Of a stretch of 22,380 bases of DNA, positions 7,391 through 16,366 are shown piece after piece (the stretch's first letter is position 1; each line of letters starts with the position of its first letter). This DNA is from Rhodopirellula sp. (GTDB lineage: Bacteria; Planctomycetota; Planctomycetia; Pirellulales; Pirellulaceae), in assembly GCA_003513555.1 (NCBI GenBank), contig DOPG01000422.1, forward strand, positions 1 to 22,380. Reading direction: 5' to 3'. Below the pieces are notes generated by a model. It did no database searches. It was not told where the DNA came from and saw nothing but the letters and a program-made list of their open reading frames with translations. The position numbers and the translations under genes are program-made.

Positions 7391-9601
7391 ATGAACTCCG
7401 CTTCAGCTGCCAGCATTCAAATTCAACTCCCCGATGGAACGCTTGCGGAGCATCCGTCTGACACCACTGCGATGGATGTAGCCAAAGGCATCAGCGAGGG
7501 ACTTGCACGCAGCGTAATTGCCGCTGAGGTGTCCGGCTCGATCATCGATGCCGATCGTCCGTTGGGTGAATTGTCTGACGGCGGTGAGCCTCTGCCGTTG
7601 ACCTTGCTGACCGGTCGGGATGAAGCTGCCTTGGGCGTTTTGAGGCACTCTGCGGCCCATGTCATGGCCCGTGCTGTGATGCGTTTGTATGACGGTGTTT
7701 CACTTGCATTTGGACCGACCACCGAGGGAGGTTTTTATTACGACTTCGATCTGCCCGAAAAAATCAGTGAAGACGATTTTCCAAAGATCGAAGCGGAAAT
7801 GAAACGCATCATTAAAGACAAGGAGCCGTTCGAGCGATTCGTTTTAGATCGTGAGGAAGCAAGAAAGCTCTGTGATGATCTCGATCAGGATTTGAAAGTC
7901 GAGCACATCGATCATGGCCTTTCGGATCAATCTACCGTCAGTTTTTATCGACAAGGTGAGTTTGTTGACCTGTGTCGAGGCCCACACATTCCCGATGCGG
8001 GAAAAATCAAGGCGATCAAATTGATGACCATTGCGGGGTCGCACTGGAAGGGCGACACATCAGGACGCCAGTTGCAACGTTTGTACGGCACTGCGTTTTT
8101 CGATAAGAAGCAGCTTAAGGCATACCTTGAGCAAATCGAGGAAGCCAAGCGTCGTGATCATCGCGTGCTTGGCAAGCAGCATGGGTTATTTTCGATCAGC
8201 CCGGAAGTTGGTCAGGGGCTTTGCCTGTGGTTACCCAAAGGCGCTCGAGTTCGTGTTGCGCTTGAAGATTTCTTGCGAGGTGAATTATTGTCACGCGGTT
8301 ACGACCCGGTTTACAGTCCGCACATTGGCCGCGTCGAAATGTATGAGACCAGCGGACATTTTCCTTACTACCGAGATAGCCAATTCGCACCTTTGTTTGG
8401 GAGCGAGGTGGGGGGCATGCTTGATGCATGGAGTGAACGCCTGCAAGAGGGGACTCTTGATGCAGACGGTGAAGATAAATTGATGGCGGCGGCGGAAGTG
8501 TTCGGTGTCAAACTTCCTGATTACCGTTCATCGGCATCGGCCGATTCGAAACGAAAGGTGTTGCATGATTGGCAGGTAAACAATGAGCGTTACTTGCTCA
8601 AGCCGATGAACTGTCCCCATCACTGCCAGATTTTCAAGGCGCAGCCTCGATCTTATCGGCAGCTGCCCTTGCGTTTATTCGAATTTGGAACCGTTTATCG
8701 GCATGAGCAGACTGGGGAACTTAACGGCATGCTTCGGGTGCGTGGTTTGACACAGGATGATGCTCATATTTTTTGTACGGCGCAGCAGGTCGAGGACGAA
8801 TTTCGAGCGACCATCGAGTTGACTAAGTTTGTGTTGGAGTCAGTTGGCTTGGACGATTACAGTGTCCAGCTCTCCTTGCGTGATCCTGATAGTGACAAAT
8901 ATGTGGGGACGGAGGAAAATTGGGATCATGCGGAAGGAGCGTTGCGTGGAGTCCTGCAGGGCTCAGGTCTGACTTTCAATGAGGAGCCAGGTGAAGCAGC
9001 GTTTTATGGTCCCAAGGCTGACTTCATGGTGCGGGATTGCATTGGCAGATCGTGGCAGCTTGGGACCGTGCAGTTGGACTACAACTTGCCTGAGCGTTTC
9101 AAGCTGGAGTACAACGGCAGCGATAACGCAGCTCATCGTCCTGTGATGATTCACCGCGCCCCGTTCGGGTCTCTTGAACGATTCACTGGGATGCTGATCG
9201 AGCACTTTGCAGGGGCGTTTCCACTTTGGCTGGCTCCCGAGCAGGTACGAGTTCTGCCATTGAGCGACAAGTCGCTCGACTACGCAGTGCAAGTCGCCAG
9301 AGAGCTCGAGGCGGCGGGGCTGAAGGTCACAGTCGACAACAGCGGTGGCAAAGTTCAGGCCAAGATCCGAAACGCTCAGCTGGAGTTGGTGAATTACATG
9401 GCGGTGGTCGGTCCGAAAGAGGCAGAAGCCAGGCAGGTAGCCTTGCGTGATCGTATTGATGGCGATTTGGGGTCCATGCCGACAGCGGAGGCGATTGCTC
9501 GGCTGAAGCAGGAAATCGCGAGCAGACAGGTGCGTCAAGTTGTCAAAAGTGATTTTTCCGCCGCCGCAGTGGACTCTGATGCGGTGGGGAACGAGTACTA
9601 G
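7391..9601 (+). CDS. thrS: Threonine--tRNA ligase
   Basis: A class II aminoacyl-tRNA synthetase of 736 residues that charges tRNA-Thr in the cytoplasm. In order: TGS domain (about 8-75), editing domain with the HSAAH motif (His86, His90) and Cys195/His199 in DLCRGPH, catalytic core with zinc ligands Cys408 (MNCPHH), His459 (DDAHIF) and His588 (MIHRA), motif 2 around Arg437, motif 3 around Arg597, then the anticodon-binding domain (about 615-712). It is about 90 residues longer than the E. coli enzyme (642). Most of the excess is an acidic insertion at about 331-398, directly before the LLKPMNCPHH segment, plus a short C-terminal tail. The ATG at 7391 gives a normal TGS N-terminus. It is divergent from tetR. 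A candidate TTGACG box lies at 7292-7297 without a convincing -10. Confidence 0.97.
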   Translation: MNSASAASIQIQLPDGTLAEHPSDTTAMDVAKGISEGLARSVIAAEVSGSIIDADRPLGELSDGGEPLPLTLLTGRDEAALGVLRHSAAHVMARAVMRLYDGVSLAFGPTTEGGFYYDFDLPEKISEDDFPKIEAEMKRIIKDKEPFERFVLDREEARKLCDDLDQDLKVEHIDHGLSDQSTVSFYRQGEFVDLCRGPHIPDAGKIKAIKLMTIAGSHWKGDTSGRQLQRLYGTAFFDKKQLKAYLEQIEEAKRRDHRVLGKQHGLFSISPEVGQGLCLWLPKGARVRVALEDFLRGELLSRGYDPVYSPHIGRVEMYETSGHFPYYRDSQFAPLFGSEVGGMLDAWSERLQEGTLDADGEDKLMAAAEVFGVKLPDYRSSASADSKRKVLHDWQVNNERYLLKPMNCPHHCQIFKAQPRSYRQLPLRLFEFGTVYRHEQTGELNGMLRVRGLTQDDAHIFCTAQQVEDEFRATIELTKFVLESVGLDDYSVQLSLRDPDSDKYVGTEENWDHAEGALRGVLQGSGLTFNEEPGEAAFYGPKADFMVRDCIGRSWQLGTVQLDYNLPERFKLEYNGSDNAAHRPVMIHRAPFGSLERFTGMLIEHFAGAFPLWLAPEQVRVLPLSDKSLDYAVQVARELEAAGLKVTVDNSGGKVQAKIRNAQLELVNYMAVVGPKEAEARQVALRDRIDGDLGSMPTAEAIARLKQEIASRQVRQVVKSDFSAAAVDSDAVGNEY

Positions 9602-9612
9602 GCCCGGCGGCT

Positions 9613-9631
9613 AGCTGTTTGGCAGCTTTTT
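9613..9631 (+). terminator. Weak intrinsic terminator candidate after thrS
   Basis: AGCTG-TTTGG-CAGCT followed by TTTT, starting 12 nt after the thrS stop. The stem is only 5 bp, so it is a weak candidate. Confidence 0.35.
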
Positions 9632-9805
9632 GCGTTCATAATGAGGCTTTTTACGGTATTTCTGGCTTCAGATGGCGTAGCTGGTCGATTCCGTTGCAAG
9701 CGATTCGGTGTTCAGCCCAGTGGGTACTTATACTGGGATGATGCGTTATCCCATTGGCACCCTGTTGCTGAGACTCAGTTTTCCTCTCTATCTGGTTTGG
9801 ATGTG

Positions 9806-11752
9806 ATGCGATCATTGATCCCACAGCTCTGTTCATTCGTTGTGTTTTTGTCCGCTGCGTCGATCTTCTTGACTTCCCAAGCGGACGCCGCTGGGCTTAC
9901 AGCGGAGGAAAAGAAAACAGTTCAAAATGTGAATGCCAGCGTCTTAAGGGCTGGAAAAAGCTACGCCGCTGAGGATTTCGATGCCTCTGCGGAGCACATC
10001 CGGACCGCTGTTAAGCAGATTCAAGAGGCTACAAAGAACGGTTCTCAGAGGCTGTATGACGAGTTGCTGCCCGCAATGCAGCGGATCGAAAAGGCTCGAA
10101 CTTTGCTCGACTTTGAGGGGGTCACACTACCCTCCTTCACGCGTCCCAAGCGTCCTGAGGATGCCCCCGCGAAGGCCAAGCCGGGAACGCGGCCGACTCC
10201 GGGCAACCCCCAACCTGCGCCCACTGATGGGCTCAGTTTTACGAAATCGGTCGCGCCGATTCTGTCGGCACGTTGTGGACGATGTCACGCATCCGACAGT
10301 AAGGGTGGATTCAACTTGGCGACCTACGCTGCCCTGATGAAAGGCCCTCCTGAAGGCGTTGTGATCTTCGCAGGAGATACGGTCGGAAGCCGCTTGATTG
10401 AGACCATTGAAACGGGCGATATGCCGCGAGGTGGTGGCAAAGTGACACCCGCGGAATTGAAGATACTGAAAGATTGGATTTTGGCAGGCGCAAAGTTTGA
10501 TGGAACTGATCCAGCCGCTCCGATCGCAGCGGGGGCTACAGCGGATGAGCCACCAAGGCCGAGACTCAAAGCCATGAAGGCCACCGGGAAAGAAACGGTG
10601 AGCTTCGCAGCCGATGTGGCGCCCCTGTTGGTTGAGAGTTGCAAGGGATGTCATATCAACGCCATGCGTGCCAGCGGTGGTTTAAGCATGGATACGTTCG
10701 CCCAGTTGCTGCGTGGTGGTGATAGCGGAGATATCGTCATTCCCGGTAATGGGGAAGAAAGTCTGTTAGTCAAGAAACTTCGTGGAAGCATGGGGTTGAA
10801 GATGCCCGCTGGTGGTCGGCCACCCTTCTCTGATGAGTCGATCAAACTCATTTCTACTTGGATTGATGAGGGGGCCACGCTGGACGGTGCCTCGGACAAC
10901 CAGCCATTGCAGGTCATGAGTCAATTGGCATGGGCGGCAGCTGCGACACCTCAAGAGTTGAGTGATCGACGCGCGGAGCTAGCTGGCGAGAATATCAAGC
11001 TTGTGGTTCCCAGTGGGGCTGACTTGACCATTGAAACAACGGACCACTTTTATGTTGTCGGTTCCGCTGCCCCCGCTACGGTCAAACTTGTTGCCGATCT
11101 GGCGGAAGACGACATGAAAGCCGTGAAATCGGTCGTTTCGGCGGATGCCGGGCAGGCATTCTTCAAAGGAAGAGCCACCATTTTTGTGATGCCCAAAAGA
11201 TATGACTACAGCGAATTCGCAAAGATGGTTGAAGGACGCGGTATCCCGAACGGCTGGAGCAGTCACTGGAAGTATGACGGCATCGATGGCTACGTATCTT
11301 TGGTTGCAACCGACCGTGATGAAGAGGGCGAAATCGAAGCACGACTGACTTCTCCTTTGGTAAGTTTGGCTGTTGCCACGCGTGGGGGAGATGTGCCACG
11401 GTGGCTTGCAGAGGGAACAGGCAAAGTAATCGCGAAACGACATGGAAGCACCGAAAAGGCACCACGCGGTCGGGCACCGAAAACAACGGTCAATCGTGAC
11501 CTGGTCGAGGCGTTGGCAGCGATGGGGAATGCGAAGCAGTTTCTGGATGGTAAGCTGACACCAGAGCAGTCTGATCTGATTGCCACTGATCTGATGTCTG
11601 CGATGCTGGATCGCGCTCAGAAAAAGGGCTTCGATGGCCTGATGAGAAATATGAGCCGAGGCCTGCCCTTCGAAAAAGCCTTCATTCAGGCGTTCGAAGC
11701 CACTCCGCAGCAGTTCGTTGATGCTTGGAAACGCTGGCGCACCGGCGGTTAA
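9806..11752 (+). CDS. Secreted di-haem cytochrome c-type protein with peptidase MA-like C-terminal domain
   Basis: The start at 9806 gives a 648-residue protein with a clear signal peptide (hydrophobic 9-23, cleavage near ADAA at 26-29); an upstream in-frame ATG at 9641 would bury that signal. A helical segment (about 31-105) and a Pro/Ala-rich linker (112-142) come first. Two haem-binding modules follow: CGRCH (Cys157-His161) and CKGCH (Cys279-His283), each followed by a GG[FL] segment and a MP[RA]GG motif (206-210 and 333-337) that may supply the methionine axial ligand, as in planctomycete cytochrome C domains. The C-terminal 240 residues contain VPRWLAEG (530-537), typical of the helix after HExxH in peptidase MA-like gluzincins, but the expected HExxH is absent (PLVSLAVA stands in its place). 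An extracytoplasmic redox or binding role is inferred. It stands alone between thrS and aroF. Confidence 0.85.
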   Translation: MRSLIPQLCSFVVFLSAASIFLTSQADAAGLTAEEKKTVQNVNASVLRAGKSYAAEDFDASAEHIRTAVKQIQEATKNGSQRLYDELLPAMQRIEKARTLLDFEGVTLPSFTRPKRPEDAPAKAKPGTRPTPGNPQPAPTDGLSFTKSVAPILSARCGRCHASDSKGGFNLATYAALMKGPPEGVVIFAGDTVGSRLIETIETGDMPRGGGKVTPAELKILKDWILAGAKFDGTDPAAPIAAGATADEPPRPRLKAMKATGKETVSFAADVAPLLVESCKGCHINAMRASGGLSMDTFAQLLRGGDSGDIVIPGNGEESLLVKKLRGSMGLKMPAGGRPPFSDESIKLISTWIDEGATLDGASDNQPLQVMSQLAWAAAATPQELSDRRAELAGENIKLVVPSGADLTIETTDHFYVVGSAAPATVKLVADLAEDDMKAVKSVVSADAGQAFFKGRATIFVMPKRYDYSEFAKMVEGRGIPNGWSSHWKYDGIDGYVSLVATDRDEEGEIEARLTSPLVSLAVATRGGDVPRWLAEGTGKVIAKRHGSTEKAPRGRAPKTTVNRDLVEALAAMGNAKQFLDGKLTPEQSDLIATDLMSAMLDRAQKKGFDGLMRNMSRGLPFEKAFIQAFEATPQQFVDAWKRWRTGG

Positions 11753-12155
11753 GGTTAAGCAGAGCATCCAGCATTCGTCAGGAAACAGGCGTGCTACGCG
11801 AGAGAAAAACACGCAATGCTGATGCTCAGGCACGCAAGTCAGCAGAGTTTCAGGGATAGTTCTTGTCGAGTCCGTTTTCGTGTGCTTTATTTCTTTGCTG
11901 GGCAGTCAGGAGCCGGGCAGTCGTTGCGGTCGCCTTGAGCGAGTGCCCCTGCTTTGTTGGCAATGCAGGAGGTAAATCTGCAGCGCTGAGCAACGAATTG
12001 ACGGTGCGCCCTAGTGACATGCCATCGTGCTCGCGTTCTGATGGTGTCTTCAGCAAGTGAGTCCAATTGTCGAGTCTGTTGGAAACAGGTTCTGGAAATG
12101 GGGTCGCTTTTCCTCTGCCCATATTCCCCAAAATACGTCTAACACAGGTGAGATA
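11753..12155. other. Intergenic region upstream of aroF
   Basis: These 403 bp hold no gene I can support. Open frames exist on both strands, but none has a good ribosome binding site or recognisable sequence. The region should contain the aroF promoter; TTGACG near 11999 lacks a matching -10. The only clear signal is the AGGTGA ribosome binding site ending 5 bases before the aroF ATG. Confidence 0.5.
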
Positions 12156-13172
12156 ATGATTGTTGTGATGGAGCCCAATGCGACAGATGCCGAGGTCGAG
12201 GCGACCGTTCAGCGGGTGGAAAGCATGGGGCTAAAGGCGAATGTGATTGTGGGGACAGAGCGAACCGTGGTGGCTGCCATCGGCGACAAGCGGGAGCATT
12301 TTAAGGAGTCGATTGAAAGCAGTTCCGGTGTCTCTGCTGTCGTGCCGATTGCTGCTCCCTATAAAATGGCGAGCCGCGAAGTTAAACAGCATGCCACTCA
12401 GATTCGTGTGTTGGATTTTGTTGCTGGTGCAGGTGAAGTCGGGATGATTGCAGGGCCGTGCAGCGTCGAGAATGAAGAGCAGATTCTGGCGACCGCCAGA
12501 GCTGTTAAGGCGGCAGGAGCGACCGGATTGCGTGGTGGTGCATTTAAGCCGCGGACCAGCCCTTATAGTTTTCAGGGCCTGAAAGAAGAAGGTTTGAAAA
12601 TGCTGGCAGCGGCCAGAGACGAAACAAACCTCGCTATTTTCACCGAAGTGATGGGCACGGACGATGTGGACCTCGTCGCTCGCTATGCAGACGTACTGCA
12701 GGTGGGAGCACGAAATATGCAGAACTATCGACTGCTTGAGGCAGTGGGGGCTGCTGGTAAACCAGTGTTACTGAAACGTGGTGCCTCAGCAACGATGGAC
12801 GAGTTTTTGCTGGCTGCTGAATACATTCTCAATGAGGGCAATGATCAAGTCATGCTCTGTGAACGAGGGATTCGAACCTTTGAAGGTCACACCCGTTTCA
12901 CCTTGCCTCTTGCGAGTGTTTCGTACCTCCATCGCAAGACACACCTGCCTGTGATCATCGATCCCAGTCACGGTACAGGCCACGCATACATGGTTCCCGA
13001 CATGGCTGTCGCGGCTGCCGCAGCAGGTGCCGATGGATTGATCATCGAAGTGCATCCTGATCCCAGTACTGCTTTGAGTGATGGCTATCAGTCGCTGACC
13101 TTTGAAGACTTTGAAAAGACCATGTCGCGTTGCAAGGTTGTTGTGGATGCTTTGCGTGATGCAGACGCCTGA
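12156..13172 (+). CDS. aroF: 3-deoxy-7-phosphoheptulonate (DAHP) synthase, type I beta with ferredoxin-like regulatory domain
   Basis: Catalyses condensation of phosphoenolpyruvate and erythrose 4-phosphate, the first step of the shikimate pathway. The 338-residue length matches the Thermotoga maritima enzyme. An N-terminal ferredoxin-like domain (about 1-68) is the part that gives tyrosine/phenylalanine feedback control in that subfamily. The TIM barrel carries GPCSVE with Cys102, KPRTSPY (131-137), DPSHGTG with His272, Glu298 in IIEVHPDP, and Asp309. These four metal ligands fall at the same residue numbers as in the Thermotoga enzyme. The start is supported by AGGTGA five bases upstream; an in-frame extension to 12057 is not family-like. 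A methyltransferase gene follows after 20 nt, probably co-transcribed. Confidence 0.95.
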   Translation: MIVVMEPNATDAEVEATVQRVESMGLKANVIVGTERTVVAAIGDKREHFKESIESSSGVSAVVPIAAPYKMASREVKQHATQIRVLDFVAGAGEVGMIAGPCSVENEEQILATARAVKAAGATGLRGGAFKPRTSPYSFQGLKEEGLKMLAAARDETNLAIFTEVMGTDDVDLVARYADVLQVGARNMQNYRLLEAVGAAGKPVLLKRGASATMDEFLLAAEYILNEGNDQVMLCERGIRTFEGHTRFTLPLASVSYLHRKTHLPVIIDPSHGTGHAYMVPDMAVAAAAAGADGLIIEVHPDPSTALSDGYQSLTFEDFEKTMSRCKVVVDALRDADA

Positions 13173-13192
13173 GACCGAAGGAAGTGAATGTC

Positions 13193-14188
13193 ATGAATGC
13201 ACAAGATAAAACTCTGGATCAGTACCAGCAGTTTATGAAGATCAACGCCGCTGCGCACCTGTTTCGCAGTGCCCGTGAACTCGGGTTGCTGACTGAGTTG
13301 CGTGAGGGACAGCGGACGCTCACGCAGTTATGCGAAAAGCTTTCACTCAAGCGAGGTGCTACGAAATTGGTGCTTGATGCTTTGGTCGCAAGCAGCATCA
13401 TTGAACAGTATGAAGAAGACTACGCGTTGTCTCGGGTAGCCCATTTGTTGTGTCAGTATGACCAGGACCTGGGAGACGCGACGTGGAATCACTTGGTAGG
13501 CCATGTGCGCGAGGCACGGGAGTCCGGTGAAGATGAGGCGACTGTTGACGATCAGGCTTATCTGAATTCCCTAGCGGCGACGCAGTGGGTGCACACGCCG
13601 GCAGCGATGCAGGCAGCTGAAATGCTTGACTTGGGCGGTGAGGACGGGGTTTCAGGGCTGAAAATCTTGGATCTTGGTTGTGGCTCGGCGGTCTGGAGTG
13701 CTGCGATGGCGCACCGCGACCAGGACGCCAAGGTGACGGCGGTGGATCAGGCGGCGGCACTCAAAGCTGCTCAAAGCACCGCCGATTCGATCGGTTTGGG
13801 AGATCGCTTTCGAGTCATGGAAGCCGATCCAATCGACGCTCAACTCGATGACGCGGAGTTTGACCTCGTCTTGATTGCTCAGCGTCTGGGATGCTTGGGG
13901 CCGAATGAGGGACAGAAACTGCTGTCCAAAGCAATCGCAGCACTAAAATTCGGCGGAAAATTGGTGGTCATTGATCTCTTTCGGGGGCCGGCAAAGCCCG
14001 ATATGAGTGAATGCGTCGAGGCGCTGAAGCTGGAATTGGGAACACAGCACGGTAGTATGATGACTCTGGAGGCGATTCAGACAGAGCTAGCAGGGCTCGG
14101 GCTGGAGAATGCTCAGGTCACATTCATGCCTGATAGTCGTGTCAATATGGGCATGGCGGTGGCAAATCGACCGTCAGAGCAGCCCTGA
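13193..14188 (+). CDS. SAM-dependent methyltransferase with N-terminal winged-helix dimerisation domain
   Basis: A 331-residue protein of the architecture of small-molecule O-methyltransferases (CrtF/plant COMT style): an N-terminal helical/winged-helix domain (about 10-90, AAHLFRSARELGLLTEL) and a C-terminal Rossmann domain with motif I ILDLGCGSAVW (158-168), an acidic residue after the second strand (Asp185), and a late LKFGGKLVVIDLFRG strand. The usual catalytic-His segment before the late helix (consensus HxWxDE) reads RLGCLGPNEG, with no His, so the reaction may not be typical O-methylation. The ATG at 13193 is preferred because AAGGAAG stands 8 bases before it; a GTG at 13184 overlaps that site. 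It lies 20 nt after aroF, hinting at an aromatic substrate, but the substrate is unknown. Confidence 0.8.
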   Translation: MNAQDKTLDQYQQFMKINAAAHLFRSARELGLLTELREGQRTLTQLCEKLSLKRGATKLVLDALVASSIIEQYEEDYALSRVAHLLCQYDQDLGDATWNHLVGHVREARESGEDEATVDDQAYLNSLAATQWVHTPAAMQAAEMLDLGGEDGVSGLKILDLGCGSAVWSAAMAHRDQDAKVTAVDQAAALKAAQSTADSIGLGDRFRVMEADPIDAQLDDAEFDLVLIAQRLGCLGPNEGQKLLSKAIAALKFGGKLVVIDLFRGPAKPDMSECVEALKLELGTQHGSMMTLEAIQTELAGLGLENAQVTFMPDSRVNMGMAVANRPSEQP

Positions 14189-14332
14189 CCGTTGCCGATT
14201 CGAATTTTCGCGAGAGAATTTGCTCGGTTTCGAAAAAACCACGGTTGAACGCGTTGACGGCATCGACCTGCGCAACCTACCATACGCGGCTCGAAATCAA
14301 CCTTTTGGAACCAGACCCGGAAGAAAACAGCG

Positions 14333-14515
14333 ATGGCTGTCCCAAAACGAAAACACTCTAACAGCCGAACTGGTAAGCGACGCTCGCACGATCGTGTCAA
14401 AAAGCGCCAGATCAGCTACTGTCCTCAGTGCAGTGCCGCGGTACCGACTCATACGATCTGCCCCAAGTGCGGATATTACATGGGACGTACTGTCGTCGAG
14501 CACGAAGACAGCTAA
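14333..14515 (+). CDS. rpmF: 50S ribosomal protein bL32
   Basis: A 60-residue protein with the bL32 start MAVPKRKHSNSRTGKRRSHD and two CxxC knuckles (Cys30/Cys33 and Cys43/Cys46), so it is the zinc-binding (C+) form. It is part of the large ribosomal subunit. GGAAG lies upstream of the ATG. It begins 144 bp after the methyltransferase gene and ends 16 nt before fabD. Linking rpmF to fatty acid genes is a common bacterial arrangement that couples ribosome and membrane synthesis. Confidence 0.97.
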   Translation: MAVPKRKHSNSRTGKRRSHDRVKKRQISYCPQCSAAVPTHTICPKCGYYMGRTVVEHEDS

Positions 14516-14531
14516 TCGGCGCCGTTCAGCA

Positions 14532-15446
14532 ATGAAATCTGTCGGCATCCTCTTCCCCGGACAAGGAGCGCAGGCGATCGGCATGGGCCGATGGCTGCGT
14601 AAGACGCATCCGGTGGCAAACAGCTTATTTGATCAAGCCTCCGAAGTTTTAGGCTACGATCTGGGTGAGCTGTGCGCCAGTGGGCCGGAATCTCAGCTCA
14701 ACGAAACGGCCTACAGCCAGCCAGCCTTGTTCGTCGTCGGCATCGCGGCGGCGACAGTAATGCAAGAGCAGGCCCCCGAGAGAATCGCGGCTGTGAAAGC
14801 GGCTGCTGGATTGAGTCTTGGTGAGTACACAGCCGTTTGCTTCGCTGGTGGCCTGGATTTTTCGGATGGTCTAAGACTCGTTCAGCGACGTGGTCAGGCC
14901 ATGCAGGCTGCTGCAGATGCCGTTGAAAGCGGCATGGCCAGCGTGTTGGGCTTGGATTTGGACGCCGTCAAGCAGCTTTGCGACGACAGTCGGCAAGAGG
15001 GCGAGGTGTTGCAGCCGGCCAATTTGCTTTGTCCGGGCAACATCGCGGTGTCTGGACATCTCACCGCGATCGAACGTCTTGTCCCAGCAGCAGAAGCTGC
15101 CGGGGCAATGAAAGTGATTCCTTTGAGTGTTGCCGGTGCCTTCCACACATCTCTCATGCAGCCTGCGGTCGAGGCACTACGAGCGGCGTTGGAAGAAATT
15201 CCGATTCAAAACACTCAAATCCCCGTTTATAGCAACGTGGATGCCAAACCTCACCAATCTGCCAGCGAAATTCGTGATCTTCTCAGCCGCCAAGTGGTCG
15301 GGTCTGTGCGTTGGGAAGATTCCGTGCGACAGATGCTCGAGGATGGGATTGACGGTTTCGAAGAGGTGGGTACCGGTCGCGTTCTACGAGGTACTCTCAA
15401 ACGCATTAACCGAAAGTTGCCATCAGATGGTTTCGGGGATGGTTGA
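14532..15446 (+). CDS. fabD: Malonyl-CoA:ACP transacylase
   Basis: Transfers malonyl from CoA to acyl carrier protein, providing the extender unit for type II fatty acid synthesis. The length of 304 residues is normal. Visible motifs are FPGQGAQ (8-14), the nucleophile Ser95 in GLSLGEY (93-99; many homologues have GHSLGE), Arg120 for malonate binding, and catalytic His205 in AGAFHT. The ATG at 14532 starts the family N-terminus MKSVGILFPGQG; longer in-frame extensions reach back over rpmF in another frame and are not credible. No clear ribosome binding site is present and the gene begins 16 nt after rpmF, so coupled translation is likely. Confidence 0.96.
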   Translation: MKSVGILFPGQGAQAIGMGRWLRKTHPVANSLFDQASEVLGYDLGELCASGPESQLNETAYSQPALFVVGIAAATVMQEQAPERIAAVKAAAGLSLGEYTAVCFAGGLDFSDGLRLVQRRGQAMQAAADAVESGMASVLGLDLDAVKQLCDDSRQEGEVLQPANLLCPGNIAVSGHLTAIERLVPAAEAAGAMKVIPLSVAGAFHTSLMQPAVEALRAALEEIPIQNTQIPVYSNVDAKPHQSASEIRDLLSRQVVGSVRWEDSVRQMLEDGIDGFEEVGTGRVLRGTLKRINRKLPSDGFGDG

Positions 15447-15557
15447 CCCCGGCTGAATCCGAACTGCCATTTCAAACACTCTCTTTTTTTCGCCTGATGC
15501 AGCGACAATTTGCATCAGTGCGAGCCATCGAATTTACTCTACATCGCGGAACAAGTC

Positions 15558-16316
15558 ATGGAACTTTCTCTCACTACGGATCTGAAAGATCAGGTTGCCG
15601 TCGTCACTGGAGCCTCGCAGGGGCTCGGAAAAGCGGTTGCGATCGCCTTGGGTATAAATGGGGCTAACGTGGTCTGCTTGGCCCGGAATGCCGAAAAACT
15701 TGCTGCTACTGTGTCTGAGATTGAATCGGCCGGAGGAGTTGCTGAAGCTGTTGCCTGCGATGTTACGGATCGAGCTGCTGCCAAAGCTGCTATCGAAGGT
15801 GCCAAAGAAAAGCACGGTCGTCTCGACATCCTGGTTAACAATGCTGGCATTACGCGTGACAAACTGATGCGGGGAATGTCTGACGAGGAGTGGGATGACG
15901 TGATTGCCACGAATTTGACGAGTTGTTTCGTCTGCTGTCGTGCCGCTGCAGGCATCATGCGGCGGAGCAAATATGGCCGAATTATCAACATGGCGAGCAT
16001 CTCGGGGCTGATTGGTAATCCTGGCCAAGCCAATTATTCCGCCAGTAAGGCGGGAATGATTGGGTTGACCCGAACGCTTAGTAAAGAGCTGATCAGCCGC
16101 GGAGTGACCGTAAATGCAGTCGCGCCAGGCTTCATTGCTAGCGAAATGACCGCAGAATTGGGCGATGTGGTGCTTGAAGAGGTCAAAAAGCGAATTCCTG
16201 CGAAACGCGTGGGTGCGCCAGAAGATGTGGCGGCTGCGGTTCTGTTTCTCGCATCCAAGAATGCTGGTTACGTATCTGGGCAGACTCTGGTCGTCGATGG
16301 CGGCATGATCGGGTAG
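15558..16316 (+). CDS. fabG: 3-oxoacyl-[acyl-carrier-protein] reductase
   Basis: An NADPH-dependent short-chain dehydrogenase of 252 residues that reduces 3-oxoacyl-ACP in the elongation cycle. The cofactor loop TGASQGLG (17-24), NNAG (94-97) and the catalytic set Asn119, Ser147, Tyr160 and Lys164 (NYSASK) are all present, as is the C-terminal SGQTLVVDGGM segment. The ATG at 15558 gives a normal N-terminus; an in-frame ATG at 15510 adds 16 residues with no family likeness. The gap to fabD is 111 bp, which leaves room for an internal promoter or processing site. Assignment as FabG instead of another SDR rests on its place between fabD and acpP. Confidence 0.95.
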   Translation: MELSLTTDLKDQVAVVTGASQGLGKAVAIALGINGANVVCLARNAEKLAATVSEIESAGGVAEAVACDVTDRAAAKAAIEGAKEKHGRLDILVNNAGITRDKLMRGMSDEEWDDVIATNLTSCFVCCRAAAGIMRRSKYGRIINMASISGLIGNPGQANYSASKAGMIGLTRTLSKELISRGVTVNAVAPGFIASEMTAELGDVVLEEVKKRIPAKRVGAPEDVAAAVLFLASKNAGYVSGQTLVVDGGMIG

Positions 16317-16366
16317 ACTCTTGGCACGAAATGTCAAAACGGATCGAGTATAGTGCCGACTGTGTA

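Noticed and set aside
9641..9805. 55-residue N-terminal extension of the di-haem protein
   Set aside because: It would place the clear signal peptide in the middle of the protein; the ATG at 9806 starts directly before it.
11850..12131. Possible 93-residue minus-strand protein upstream of aroF
   Set aside because: No ribosome binding site, no recognisable motif, and it would cover the aroF promoter region; composition looks like chance.
12868..12878. GGTTCGAATCC on the minus strand, identical to a tRNA T-arm consensus
   Set aside because: It lies inside aroF coding sequence and no acceptor or anticodon arms surround it.
14109..14531. 141-residue N-terminal extension of FabD
   Set aside because: It overlaps the methyltransferase end and all of rpmF in other frames, and the conserved FabD start is exactly at 14532.
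16034..16337. Long open frames opposite fabG
   Set aside because: They are antisense shadows of a well-conserved gene with complete catalytic residues.
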